Shown here piece by piece: positions 15,370-22,848 of a stretch of 35,482 bases of DNA. Position numbers and translations under genes: made by a program. The notes below the pieces were generated by a model. The model was not told the origin of the DNA. It did not search any database and worked only from the letters and a program-made list of their open reading frames with translations. Source of the stretch: an uncultured Clostridia bacterium (GTDB lineage: Bacteria; Bacillota; Clostridia; TANB77; CAG-508); assembly GCA_944387545.1 (NCBI GenBank), contig CALXFE010000016.1, positions 1 to 35,482 on the forward strand, given 5' to 3'. Position 1 is the stretch's first letter; every line of letters begins with the position of its first letter.

Positions 15370-15936
15370 ATGAAATATTTTAAAAAATTAGTAGGAGATA
15401 CCATATATTTATCACCAAGAAATAGTGAAGATGTAGAAATATTTACCAAATGGCTAAATGATTTTCAAGTAACAGATGGTACAGGAAGAAGTGGCTTAAT
15501 GGTAACCTTAAATGATGAGAAGGCGTATTTAGAAAAAAATCATGATAATGAAAATTATTATTTCGTAATTGTTACTTTAGAAAATGATGAGATGATAGGA
15601 ACCATTAGTTTAGAAAAAATCAATTATAGAAATAGGTCAGCAAAACTTGGTATCTTTATTGGAGATGAAACATATAGAGGAAAAGGAATCGGAAAAGAGG
15701 CGATTCACTTAATTCTAGATTATGGGTTTAATTATCTTAATTTAAATAGTATTCAATTATCTGTTCTTTCATTTAATGAAAGAGCGATTACTTGTTATAA
15801 AAAATGTGGATTTAAAGAAGCGGGAAGACTAAGAGAAGATTATTACTTAAATGGAAAGTATTATGACAAAATTTTAATGGATATATTAAGAAGCGAATTT
15901 CATGAAACATATATTAGAAATAAATATATCAAGTAG
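15370..15936 (+). CDS. RimJ/RimL-type GNAT N-acetyltransferase
   Basis: A 188-residue GNAT protein of the RimJ/RimL branch. The family pattern is clear: an N-terminal LSPRNSEDVEIFTKWLNDFQV, then GTISLEKINYRNRSAKLGIFI, the acetyl-CoA motif YRGKGIGKEAI, and the C-terminal LNSIQLSVLSFNERAITCYKKCGF. It should acetylate an amino group using acetyl-CoA. The C-terminal domain of microcin C immunity protein MccE is of this type and acetylates the processed aminoacyl nucleotide. ATG 15370 is chosen because AGGTGG (15360-15365) lies just upstream; an in-frame ATG at 15319 lies inside the preceding gene. It is the last gene of the operon, 13 bases after the MccF-type gene, and is followed by a terminator. 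Confidence 0.88.
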   Translation: MKYFKKLVGDTIYLSPRNSEDVEIFTKWLNDFQVTDGTGRSGLMVTLNDEKAYLEKNHDNENYYFVIVTLENDEMIGTISLEKINYRNRSAKLGIFIGDETYRGKGIGKEAIHLILDYGFNYLNLNSIQLSVLSFNERAITCYKKCGFKEAGRLREDYYLNGKYYDKILMDILRSEFHETYIRNKYIK

Positions 15937-15988
15937 GTGATAAAATTGGACAATATCCATTAGTTGGATATGGATATCAAATTTAATT

Positions 15989-16025
15989 AATGGAGAAAAT
16001 CTGTATATAGATTTCCTCCATTTTT
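15989..16025 (+). terminator. Terminator after the MccF/acetyltransferase operon
   Basis: Arm AATGGAGAAA (from 15989) pairs with TTTCCTCCATT (to 16022) with one bulged base, followed by a T-run. Confidence 0.8.
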
Positions 16026-16162
16026 ATGACTAACATAGATAAAAGCTATGGACACTAATGTTTATTAATTATAAACCATCCTATGGAAGAAAGTTAAACA
16101 ATATGTAACCTTTTCTAAAAAAATGGTAATATATAAATGGATAAAAATGGAAAATACTGTTG

Positions 16163-16192
16163 TTGCGAATATATACGAATGTATGTTAAAAT
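16163..16192 (+). promoter_or_regulatory. Promoter of the VanY-like gene
   Basis: TTGCGA (16163-16168), an 18-base spacer and TAAAAT (16187-16192) with TG one base upstream. Confidence 0.55.
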
Positions 16193-16245
16193 ATAACTGA
16201 GAAAAAGATACATAACAGATAAATAAAAAAGTAAAGGAAAAATAT

Positions 16246-17079
16246 ATGAAAAAAATCAAGGAAAATGGAATAAGAAATATTGTACATACAAATATTTGTA
16301 TTATCATTATGATACTGGTTGTACTAATTCTTACCATTCTATATAAATACATTACATATAAAAATGAAATACAAGCACCATTAGAAACCAGTGTGAATGT
16401 TGAAGAATTATATAATACAACAAAAACAGAAGAGGAAGATATAAACGAAGAGGAAAACAAAAAAGATGTTAATAGTAATATATCTGACTGGGAATTGCTA
16501 TTGGTCAATAAAAATCACAAAATTCCAGATGACTATATTATTGAGTTAGAAGAGATAGAAACAACACATAAAGTAGACAAAAGAATAGCAAGTAGTTTGG
16601 AAGCAATGTTAAATGAAGCAAGAAAACAAGGATTGTCTCCTATTATATGTTCAAGCTATAGAACGAACACAAAACAAAAACAATTATATAATGACAAAAT
16701 AAAAGAATATAGAAAACTAGGATATAATCGTGCTAAGGCAGAAGAATTAGCATCTTATTGGGTAGCAATTCCAGGAACAGGAGAACATGAAACAGGTTTG
16801 GCGGTGGATATTGTTTCCAAAAATTATCAAATTCTGGACGAAAAACAAGAAGAAACAGATGTACAAAAATGGCTAATGGAAAATTCATATAAATATGGAT
16901 TTGCTTTAAGATATCCAACAGATAAAAAAGAGATTACAATGATAAATTATGAGCCATGGCATTACAGATATGTAGGAATAGAAAATGCAACATATATGAA
17001 AGAACATGGTATGTGTTTAGAAGAATATATTGATTATTTAAAACAATTTGATGAAGAAAAATATAAAGAACTTGTTTAA
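16246..17079 (+). CDS. VanY-like D-alanyl-D-alanine carboxypeptidase (M15B)
   Basis: A 277-residue membrane-anchored zinc peptidase. A basic N-terminus and one hydrophobic helix (about residues 12-36) act as an uncleaved anchor or signal; an acidic linker (TEEEDINEEENKKD) leads to the M15B domain outside the cell. Zinc ligands are His181 and Asp188 in GEHETGLAVD, and His239 in EPWHYRYVG, with Glu236 as catalytic base. The substrate-binding SSYRTNTKQKQLY segment is also present. Such enzymes trim the terminal D-Ala from peptidoglycan stem peptides. There are no vanH, vanA or vanX genes nearby, so this is more likely cell-wall housekeeping than glycopeptide resistance. AAAGGAAA precedes ATG 16246. 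The gene is monocistronic, with promoter 16163-16192 and terminator 17102-17136. Confidence 0.92.
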   Translation: MKKIKENGIRNIVHTNICIIIMILVVLILTILYKYITYKNEIQAPLETSVNVEELYNTTKTEEEDINEEENKKDVNSNISDWELLLVNKNHKIPDDYIIELEEIETTHKVDKRIASSLEAMLNEARKQGLSPIICSSYRTNTKQKQLYNDKIKEYRKLGYNRAKAEELASYWVAIPGTGEHETGLAVDIVSKNYQILDEKQEETDVQKWLMENSYKYGFALRYPTDKKEITMINYEPWHYRYVGIENATYMKEHGMCLEEYIDYLKQFDEEKYKELV

Positions 17080-17101
17080 TATTTTTTAATATAGATATAA
17101 T

Positions 17102-17136
17102 AAAAGTACAGTAATATTATTTTATTGTACTTTTTT
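17102..17136 (+). terminator. Terminator after the VanY-like gene
   Basis: Stem AAAAGTACA (17102-17110) / TGTACTTTT (17126-17134), followed by T residues. Confidence 0.85.
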
Positions 17137-17199
17137 GTTGTAATTCAATAGGTGTTATGATAAAATTTTTTCTGAAACATGAATAGAAAAGGTGATTCT

Positions 17200-17262
17200 A
17201 TGTCTATGATAGATAAAACATTACAAGATAAATATCAAAATGTTGTATTAATTATTTTATAA
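17200..17262 (+). CDS. Possible 20-residue small ORF
   Basis: ATG 17200 is preceded by AAAAGGTGATT and runs to TAA at 17260-17262. The product starts MSMIDKTLQDKYQ and ends hydrophobic (VVLIIL). It lies 24 bases upstream of the HAD phosphatase gene. It could be a small peptide, a translated leader or the relic start of a lost gene. The ribosome-binding site is the only real support. Confidence 0.25.
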   Translation: MSMIDKTLQDKYQNVVLIIL

Positions 17263-17286
17263 TAAATAATAGAAAGGTTGAGTTTA

Positions 17287-18087
17287 ATGTATAAAATTAT
17301 TTTTATTGATATAGATGGAACGTTAAGAAATGACAAAAAGGAAATAACAAATAGAACCAAAATAGAAATTCAGAAAATAGTTGAAAAAGGAATACCAATT
17401 GTTATTTGTTCGGGAAGGTATAGGCAATATACAGAAGAGGTAAGTAAAGAAGCACTAGCGAGTGACTATGTAATTGCTTGCAATGGCGGCGAAATTTATA
17501 ATTATAAAGATAAAGAAATTATATATGAAAATAATCTAAAAAAACAAACAATTATAGATTTATATCAGCTAGCTAAAAAATATGATGTGGAATTTGACAT
17601 AAATTCTAGAGATAAAAAGATAGTATTTAATAAATCAGATAGTATTTTAGAAGAGTCAGTAGAAGAATTTGTAGAAACACATACATCAACACAATGTGTA
17701 TTTGCAGATGGAGATGCAACAAAAATAAAAGCCATAAAAGCAGAAATAGATAAATTAGAAGATATAGAAATAATTAATTTATCAAAAAGTTTGCTATATG
17801 AAAATGTTCCAGTTGAACCATTAGTATTTTTAGATGTGGTATGTAAAGGAACAAGTAAAGGAAATGCAATCAAAAAGCTATGTGAATATTTAAAAATCAA
17901 TTTAAAGGATTGTGTGGCAATAGGAGATAGCTATAATGATTTACCAATGTTTGGAGTTGTGGGACATCGTGTTGTTATGGGAAATGCACTAGAAGATATA
18001 AAGAAAGTTGCTGATGAAGTGACAGATAGTAATAATGAAGATGGTGTGGCAAAATTTTTAGAAAAATTAAATAAGGAAGTATTTTAA
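17287..18087 (+). CDS. Cof-type HAD phosphatase
   Basis: A 266-residue HAD-IIB (Cof/YbjI-like) hydrolase. Motif I is FIDIDGTL (both Asp present), motif II is ICSGR, and the C-terminal motifs III/IV read KGNAIKKL and IGDSYNDLPMF. The C2-type cap occupies the middle (about residues 85-190). Cof-type enzymes dephosphorylate small substrates such as sugar phosphates, pyridoxal phosphate or flavin nucleotides in the cytosol; the specific one is unknown. ATG 17287 is preferred, with AAAGG (17273-17277) upstream; TTG 17278 is in frame. It is tightly coupled to a NUDIX gene that starts one base after its stop codon, so the two are almost certainly co-translated. Confidence 0.92.
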   Translation: MYKIIFIDIDGTLRNDKKEITNRTKIEIQKIVEKGIPIVICSGRYRQYTEEVSKEALASDYVIACNGGEIYNYKDKEIIYENNLKKQTIIDLYQLAKKYDVEFDINSRDKKIVFNKSDSILEESVEEFVETHTSTQCVFADGDATKIKAIKAEIDKLEDIEIINLSKSLLYENVPVEPLVFLDVVCKGTSKGNAIKKLCEYLKINLKDCVAIGDSYNDLPMFGVVGHRVVMGNALEDIKKVADEVTDSNNEDGVAKFLEKLNKEVF

Positions 18088-18088
18088 A

Positions 18089-18835
18089 ATGGAAATAAAA
18101 CTGCATAAACAATTAGAAATTATTAGAGATAAGAAAGATGTAGAATTACCTAAAGATATAGTAGAAAAAATAGAAATCTTTTGGCAAAAACAAGTAGAAG
18201 AAAATCCACATTTATTTAATGGAGAAGTATGGAGTGTTACTAAGTTTGAAGAATTAGAAAATAGATTAAGATTAATTATTCAAAAAACGAATTATGCACA
18301 TTATTTATATGATGAACGAGTAGGATTAGAAGGAAATTTAGCTTGTTATAACTTGAATGGAGGTATATTATTAGAAACAATTGATAAAAAATATATTGTT
18401 GGTGAAATGAATGCAACCACTTCTTATCCGAAAGGATTACAAATCCCAGGAGGAAACTTGGACCAAAATGATATAAAAGAAGATGGAACAGTTGATTTAA
18501 TTGGAAATATAGCAAGAGAATTGCAAGAAGAATTAAATTTAGATTTATTTGATAGATCTATTATAGAATCATATAAAATGCAATATATAGAACTACCAGA
18601 AGGAAGAAGACATTCTTATTCTCCAAAATTAAAAGGCTTTTTAAAAATGACATCAGAAGAAATGAAAGACTATTATGAAAAATACAAAATGTATTTAAAA
18701 GAAAATAACCAAGAAGTAGAATTTGTAAAATTACATTTTATAGATAAAGAAAATGTATTGAAAGAATTAGATAGTTTAGATAATCCTAAAAGACCATATT
18801 TAAGATCTTTATTGTATATGGATAGCAATATTTGA
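18089..18835 (+). CDS. NUDIX-like hydrolase
   Basis: A 248-residue protein whose middle carries a NUDIX-type segment: a Gly-Gly turn (LQIPGGNL, near residue 117), a short acidic insertion (DQNDIKEDGTVDL), then the helix with REL-x-EEL (GNIARELQEELNL). The insertion makes the NUDIX box longer than the usual 23 residues, so activity on nucleoside diphosphate derivatives is likely but not certain. The first 90 residues are helical and unrelated to anything I recognise. No signal peptide. It starts one base after the HAD gene stop, with a possible ribosome-binding site AAGGAAG inside the HAD gene end, which fits translational coupling. Terminator at 18940-18965. Confidence 0.75.
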   Translation: MEIKLHKQLEIIRDKKDVELPKDIVEKIEIFWQKQVEENPHLFNGEVWSVTKFEELENRLRLIIQKTNYAHYLYDERVGLEGNLACYNLNGGILLETIDKKYIVGEMNATTSYPKGLQIPGGNLDQNDIKEDGTVDLIGNIARELQEELNLDLFDRSIIESYKMQYIELPEGRRHSYSPKLKGFLKMTSEEMKDYYEKYKMYLKENNQEVEFVKLHFIDKENVLKELDSLDNPKRPYLRSLLYMDSNI

Positions 18836-18939
18836 TATACCAATACATATGCATGATAAAACAAGAGAAAGAGATTAGTAAGAAAATATAAATCTTATTT
18901 GTATTTAACGAAATATAATCAAATATATATACAAAATAG

Positions 18940-18965
18940 AAATCCCTCTTTAAAAGAGGGATTTT
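18940..18965 (+). terminator. Terminator after the HAD-NUDIX pair
   Basis: Stem AAATCCCTCTT (18940-18950) / AAGAGGGATTT (18954-18964), 3-base loop, then T. Confidence 0.8.
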
Positions 18966-19114
18966 AAACTATGTAAGAAAATGTATGAAATAAGAGATAA
19001 AAAAGAAAAAATATTAATATTATTTTAATTTTGTATTAAGCTTCTCTTAAAAACCGCTATTTTAAAATTTATTATGATATTATAAAAATGTAATAAAACA
19101 GGGAGGTGTTAAGG

Positions 19115-19648
19115 TTGCATAGAATTGAAGCTTATTTTAGATTAGCAATCATCTTCATTATTATCATTAGTATTTTATATTTACCAATCTTATTTAAATT
19201 AAAAAAGAAAGGAATTAGTCCTATAAGACAAATCAGCTATATAGGATTAGGAGCTTCTGTTTTTCTTATCATATTTGCAACAATTTTATTTACACCAATT
19301 ACATTTGAAGCAGAAACACATGTCTTAAACTTAATACCATTTAATATGCAAGAGATTGGAATGGAACAGTTTTTGATAGAAAAAATACCCAATATTATAC
19401 TTTTTATTCCATTAGGATTTTTTCTTCCAGCAGTGTTTAAAAGTAATAGAAAAGCATGTAAAACGATATTCATTACATTTGCTTTGACATTTGGTGTCGA
19501 GTTTTTTCAATATTTTATAGGTAGATCATCAGATATTGATGATATTATTACAAATCTTCTAGGAGGAATTATAGGTTTTATAGTATTCAAATTGCTGGAT
19601 GGATTTTTGAAAAAAACAAGATTTTGGAATAAATTGATAGAAAGATAA
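19115..19648 (+). CDS. VanZ-family membrane protein
   Basis: A 177-residue membrane protein with four to five helices, carrying the VanZ family signature: NLIPFN, then NIILFIPLGFFLP, then GVEFFQYFIGRSSDIDDIITNLLGGIIGF. VanZ from Tn1546 gives low-level teicoplanin resistance by an unclear route; most chromosomal homologues have no assigned role. TTG 19115 is favoured because GGGAGG (19101-19106) lies 8 bases upstream; the open frame extends to a GTG inside that site. A TGaTATTAT extended -10 is at 19075-19083. It is unrelated by position to any vancomycin cluster. Confidence 0.88.
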   Translation: MHRIEAYFRLAIIFIIIISILYLPILFKLKKKGISPIRQISYIGLGASVFLIIFATILFTPITFEAETHVLNLIPFNMQEIGMEQFLIEKIPNIILFIPLGFFLPAVFKSNRKACKTIFITFALTFGVEFFQYFIGRSSDIDDIITNLLGGIIGFIVFKLLDGFLKKTRFWNKLIER

Positions 19649-19806
19649 TAAGATACATTGAAAAGTATAAACACTTTGTATTAAAATAAAATAAGGCATT
19701 AGTTTATAAAACGATATACTAATTATATTTTACTTGTAAAAGTTAAATAACTATGCAAAAAATCACACAGAAATTAATTGATGTTTATAGATAAGGAGAT
19801 TTGAAA

Positions 19807-20166
19807 ATGAGTTTAATAGGAAACATATTGTGGTTTATTTTTGGAGGTCTTTTTAGTGGGCTTTCTTGGATATTGTCAGGAATCATTTGGTGTATAACAA
19901 TCGTTGGAATTCCATATGGATTACAATGTTTTAAGTTTGCATCAATGTCATTTGCACCATTTGGAAAAGAAATCGAGTATGGAGGAGGAGTACCATCATT
20001 ATTGGCAAATATAATATGGGTAATCTTCTTTGGTATTCCAATGGCAATAGAGAACTTCATATTTGGTTGTATTTGGTGCGTTACAATTGTTGGAATACCA
20101 TTTGGATTACAGTTTTTTAAGATTGCTAAATTATCTTTAGCACCATTTGGAGCAAGAATTGTTTAA
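19807..20166 (+). CDS. YccF (DUF307) inner-membrane protein
   Basis: A 119-residue protein made of two copies of the YccF/DUF307 repeat. Each copy has a hydrophobic stretch, then IWCxTIVGIPxGLQxFKxAxxSxAPFG: once at about residues 27-56 and once at about 88-117. Function unknown. AAGGAGAT (19794-19801) positions ATG 19807 as the start. It stands alone; a hairpin (20228-20253) follows about 60 bases downstream. Confidence 0.9.
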   Translation: MSLIGNILWFIFGGLFSGLSWILSGIIWCITIVGIPYGLQCFKFASMSFAPFGKEIEYGGGVPSLLANIIWVIFFGIPMAIENFIFGCIWCVTIVGIPFGLQFFKIAKLSLAPFGARIV

Positions 20167-20227
20167 ATAAAGAAACAATGAAATTTTTTCATTTTAAAAC
20201 ATTAATTTAAGATTTGTGTGATTTTTT

Positions 20228-20253
20228 AAGAGGGTAGCAGATGCTATCCTCTT
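20228..20253 (+). terminator. Hairpin/terminator after the YccF gene
   Basis: An 11-bp stem AAGAGGGTAGC (20228-20238) / GCTATCCTCTT (20243-20253), one G-U pair, loop AGAT, and a weak T-tract. It separates the YccF gene from the long array downstream. Confidence 0.65.
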
Positions 20254-20299
20254 AAATTCTAATAAAAATAAACAACTTCTTTATTTTTCGAAATATTTA

Positions 20300-20308
20300 T
20301 GATATTAT
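20300..20308 (+). promoter_or_regulatory. Extended -10 element at the head of the 15-kb array
   Basis: TGaTATTAT (20300-20308), in the same TTATGATATTATA context as the one upstream of the VanZ gene (19075-19083). No convincing -35 is seen at the expected place. Confidence 0.45.
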
Positions 20309-20342
20309 AGCGAAGATAATAAAATTATGTAGGAGGTAGAGC

Positions 20343-20927
20343 ATGAACATAGGAATTGATATTGATGGTGTTTTAACAAATGATGATGACTATATTATGG
20401 ATACAACTTCAAAATATATATTTGACCATAACTTAGAAGGATTACAAAATCCGTATAAATACGAATATCATAAATTTAATTGGACAAGAGAAATTTTAGA
20501 TAATTATAGAAAAGAATATTTTTGGAATTATATAGAAAACGAACCTGCAAGAAAATATGCTAGTGAAGTAATAAGAAAATTAAAAGAAGAAGGAAATCAT
20601 ATTTATATTATTACTTCAAGACATTATACAACTGAAGATACAGAGGAAGGAGCCAGAACAAGAAAAATTGTTAAAGAATGGCTTGAAAAAAATAATATTT
20701 TATATGATGAACTCTACTTTTCACCAGATAAAACAAAAGAAATTGATGAATTAAAAATAGACATAATGATAGAAGACAGTCCAGAAACAATACCAACATT
20801 TGTGAAACATACACATATTTTCTGTTATGATTGCAGATATAACAGAGATTTGAAATTAGATAACATCACAAGAGTATTCAGTTGGTATGATATATATATG
20901 AAAATACAAGGGTTTGAAAATGTATAA
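20343..20927 (+). CDS. NT5C-type nucleotidase-like HAD protein
   Basis: A 194-residue HAD-superfamily protein resembling the 5'(3')-deoxyribonucleotidase (NT5C)-type family, which includes Bacillus YqfW. Motif I is GIDIDGVLT (Asp6, Asp8), motif II IITSR, and the late acidic motif MIEDSPE. A small helical cap lies between about residues 15 and 70. It is expected to be a cytosolic phosphatase; the substrate is unknown. GTAGGAGGTAGAGC gives a strong site for ATG 20343. It is the first gene of the array and is followed after 20 bases by a HAD-IA-like hydrolase. A fused, diverged copy of both proteins is encoded right behind them (21606-22835). Confidence 0.85.
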   Translation: MNIGIDIDGVLTNDDDYIMDTTSKYIFDHNLEGLQNPYKYEYHKFNWTREILDNYRKEYFWNYIENEPARKYASEVIRKLKEEGNHIYIITSRHYTTEDTEEGARTRKIVKEWLEKNNILYDELYFSPDKTKEIDELKIDIMIEDSPETIPTFVKHTHIFCYDCRYNRDLKLDNITRVFSWYDIYMKIQGFENV

Positions 20928-20947
20928 TAGAATAGGAGTGCTATAAA

Positions 20948-21592
20948 ATGATGAGAGAAGAAAATAAAATTGTTATATTTGACTGGGGTGGTGTTATAGA
21001 AAGTCATAAAGAGGGAGAATATTCAATAGATAGAGCTATCATAAATCTTATAAAACATTTTAATAGTAAAGAAGATGAAAATACAATTGTAGAAAGATAT
21101 TATGCACAATCAGTAGAAGATATAACATACCATGTATATTTAGAAAATGATAAATGGTTTGAAAAGATAAAAAATGAATTCAATTTGAAATGCAATTCAG
21201 ATGAATTTTATGATTATTACATAAAAGAATTTGATAAAATAGAATATTACAAAGATGTGGTAGAATTCGCTCATAGCTTAAAAAATAGATGCAAGATTGC
21301 TATTTTATCTAATCTAGGTTCATTAGATAAGCAAAGATTAGATAAACAAGTAGATTTAAAAGAGTTTGATTATGTATGGCTTTCGTTTGAATTAAATGCT
21401 AGGAAACCTAAAGAAAAAATTTACGAAATAGTGGAAAGTGACTGTAAAATAGAACCTAAAAATATTCTATTCATTGATGACAGTAAAGAAAATATAGAAA
21501 TGGCAAAAAATAGAGGATGGAATACTTGTTTAGCAACTGGACATGAATTAGATATGATAAAAGAAAAGGTAAATGAATTCTTAGATAAATAA
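20948..21592 (+). CDS. HAD-IA-like hydrolase
   Basis: A 214-residue HAD protein. Motif I is IVIFDWGGVIES: the nucleophile Asp is present, but the second Asp of the usual DxD is Gly. Motif II is ILSNLGS, the conserved Lys region is LNARKPKEKIYEIV, and motif IV is FIDDSKENIEMAK. The cap sits between about residues 25 and 100. DxG versions exist among HAD phosphatases and haloacid-dehalogenase-like proteins, so it could still be active. Another ATG codon in frame immediately follows the first (MMREENK). It is co-directional with the nucleotidase-like gene upstream (20 bases) and the fusion gene downstream (13 bases). Confidence 0.85.
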   Translation: MMREENKIVIFDWGGVIESHKEGEYSIDRAIINLIKHFNSKEDENTIVERYYAQSVEDITYHVYLENDKWFEKIKNEFNLKCNSDEFYDYYIKEFDKIEYYKDVVEFAHSLKNRCKIAILSNLGSLDKQRLDKQVDLKEFDYVWLSFELNARKPKEKIYEIVESDCKIEPKNILFIDDSKENIEMAKNRGWNTCLATGHELDMIKEKVNEFLDK

Positions 21593-21605
21593 TAGGAGAA
21601 TATAA

Positions 21606-22835
21606 ATGATGAAAATAGGAATAGATATAGACGGAGTATTAACAGATGAACAAAGATATATATTAGATTATGGAAGTGCTTTTTTTACTAAAAGAAATAT
21701 TCCATATAAGATTCATGATGACATTTATGATAGTAAAGAAATTTTTGAGGTATCAGAAGAAGATTATGATGCGTTTTGGAAAGAGCATATTTTTGATTAT
21801 TCAGAAAATATAAGTATTAGACCATTTGCAAGAGATATAATAAAAAAATTAGTAGAAGAAAATCATGAGATTTATATAATAACATCTCGCTCATACACAA
21901 CATATGAAAATGAATATAGATTAAAAATGCAAAGTGTAGTAAAAGAATGGTTAAAAAGAAATGAAATTAAATATAATGATATCATATTTAGTAGAAAAAA
22001 AGATAAAATCTGCAAGGAGCTAAATATTGATGCAATGATAGAAGATAAGCCAGAAAATGTAGCTAAAATTTCAAAAAATAGACCAGTTATTTGTTATAAT
22101 GAAGGATATAATAAAAAATATACCGGAGAAAATATTTATAGAGCTTATTCTTGGTATGATATATATAATAAGATAAAAGAAATAGAAAATAAAATTGTTA
22201 TATTTGATTGGGGAGGAGTTATAGAAAGCCAGAAAGAAGGAGAATATAATATCTTTACATCAGATATAGATATCATGAAAAGATTAAATGTTGATGTAAA
22301 CAAAATAGATGTAATAGAAGAATATACCAATTGCAATAATGATGAAAATGGAATTTGCATAAGTTGTCAAAGTAAAAAAGAAGAATGTGAAGCATGGTTT
22401 GAAAGAGTAAAGAAAAAATTTAATCTTCAATGTGATTTAAAAGAATTTGCGAAAGTATATGATGAAGAAAGAGGTAAGGTTGTATATTATAAAGATGTAA
22501 TAGAAATTGCAAAAAAGCTAAAAAAATATTGTAAAATAGGTATACTATCAAATCTAATGTTTTTAGATAAAGAAAGATTGAATAAACAAGTAGAATTAAA
22601 AGATTTTGATTATGTATGGTTATCATTTGAATTAAATTGCAAAAAACCTGATAATAAAATTTATGAGATGGTAGAAAAAGAGTGCAAGATCAAACCAAGT
22701 AATATTTTATTTATAGATGATAGCAAAGAAAATATAGACGTAGCAAAAAGTAGAGGATGGAATACATGTTTAGCTTCAGGATATGAGTTAGATAAAATAA
22801 AAGATAGCATAGATAAATTTTTAAATTGCAAATAA
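21606..22835 (+). CDS. Fused NT5C-type nucleotidase / HAD hydrolase
   Basis: A 409-residue protein joining the two preceding protein types in one chain. Residues 1-195 are the nucleotidase-like domain (GIDIDGVLTDEQ, IITSRSY, MIEDKPE, YSWYDIYNK). Residues 197-409 are the HAD-IA-like domain (NKIVIFDWGGVIES, ILSNLMF, FIDDSKENID). The linker is only a few residues. The second domain has a four-Cys insertion absent from the stand-alone version: Cys243, Cys251, Cys254 and Cys261, a C-x7-C-x2-C-x6-C pattern that could hold zinc. ATAGGAGAA precedes ATG 21606. There is no sign of a frameshift: the reading frame, motif order and codon use are consistent throughout. It probably arose by tandem duplication of the gene pair followed by fusion. 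Confidence 0.9.
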   Translation: MMKIGIDIDGVLTDEQRYILDYGSAFFTKRNIPYKIHDDIYDSKEIFEVSEEDYDAFWKEHIFDYSENISIRPFARDIIKKLVEENHEIYIITSRSYTTYENEYRLKMQSVVKEWLKRNEIKYNDIIFSRKKDKICKELNIDAMIEDKPENVAKISKNRPVICYNEGYNKKYTGENIYRAYSWYDIYNKIKEIENKIVIFDWGGVIESQKEGEYNIFTSDIDIMKRLNVDVNKIDVIEEYTNCNNDENGICISCQSKKEECEAWFERVKKKFNLQCDLKEFAKVYDEERGKVVYYKDVIEIAKKLKKYCKIGILSNLMFLDKERLNKQVELKDFDYVWLSFELNCKKPDNKIYEMVEKECKIKPSNILFIDDSKENIDVAKSRGWNTCLASGYELDKIKDSIDKFLNCK

Positions 22836-22848
22836 ACAGGAGTAAACA

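Larger units (their letters stand above)
15937..16245 (+). other. Intergenic region between acetyltransferase and VanY-like genes
   Basis: About 310 bases without a supportable gene. It holds a 7-bp hairpin (ATATCCA 15953-15959 / TGGATAT 15965-15971), the operon terminator (15989-16025) and a promoter for the next gene (16163-16192). The remaining 130 bases between terminator and promoter show nothing I can name. Confidence 0.6.

Noticed and set aside
16246..19648. VanY-like and VanZ-like genes as a glycopeptide-resistance cluster
   Set aside because: They are 2 kb apart with unrelated genes and terminators between them, and vanR/S/H/A/X are absent; both families are common on chromosomes with housekeeping or unknown roles.
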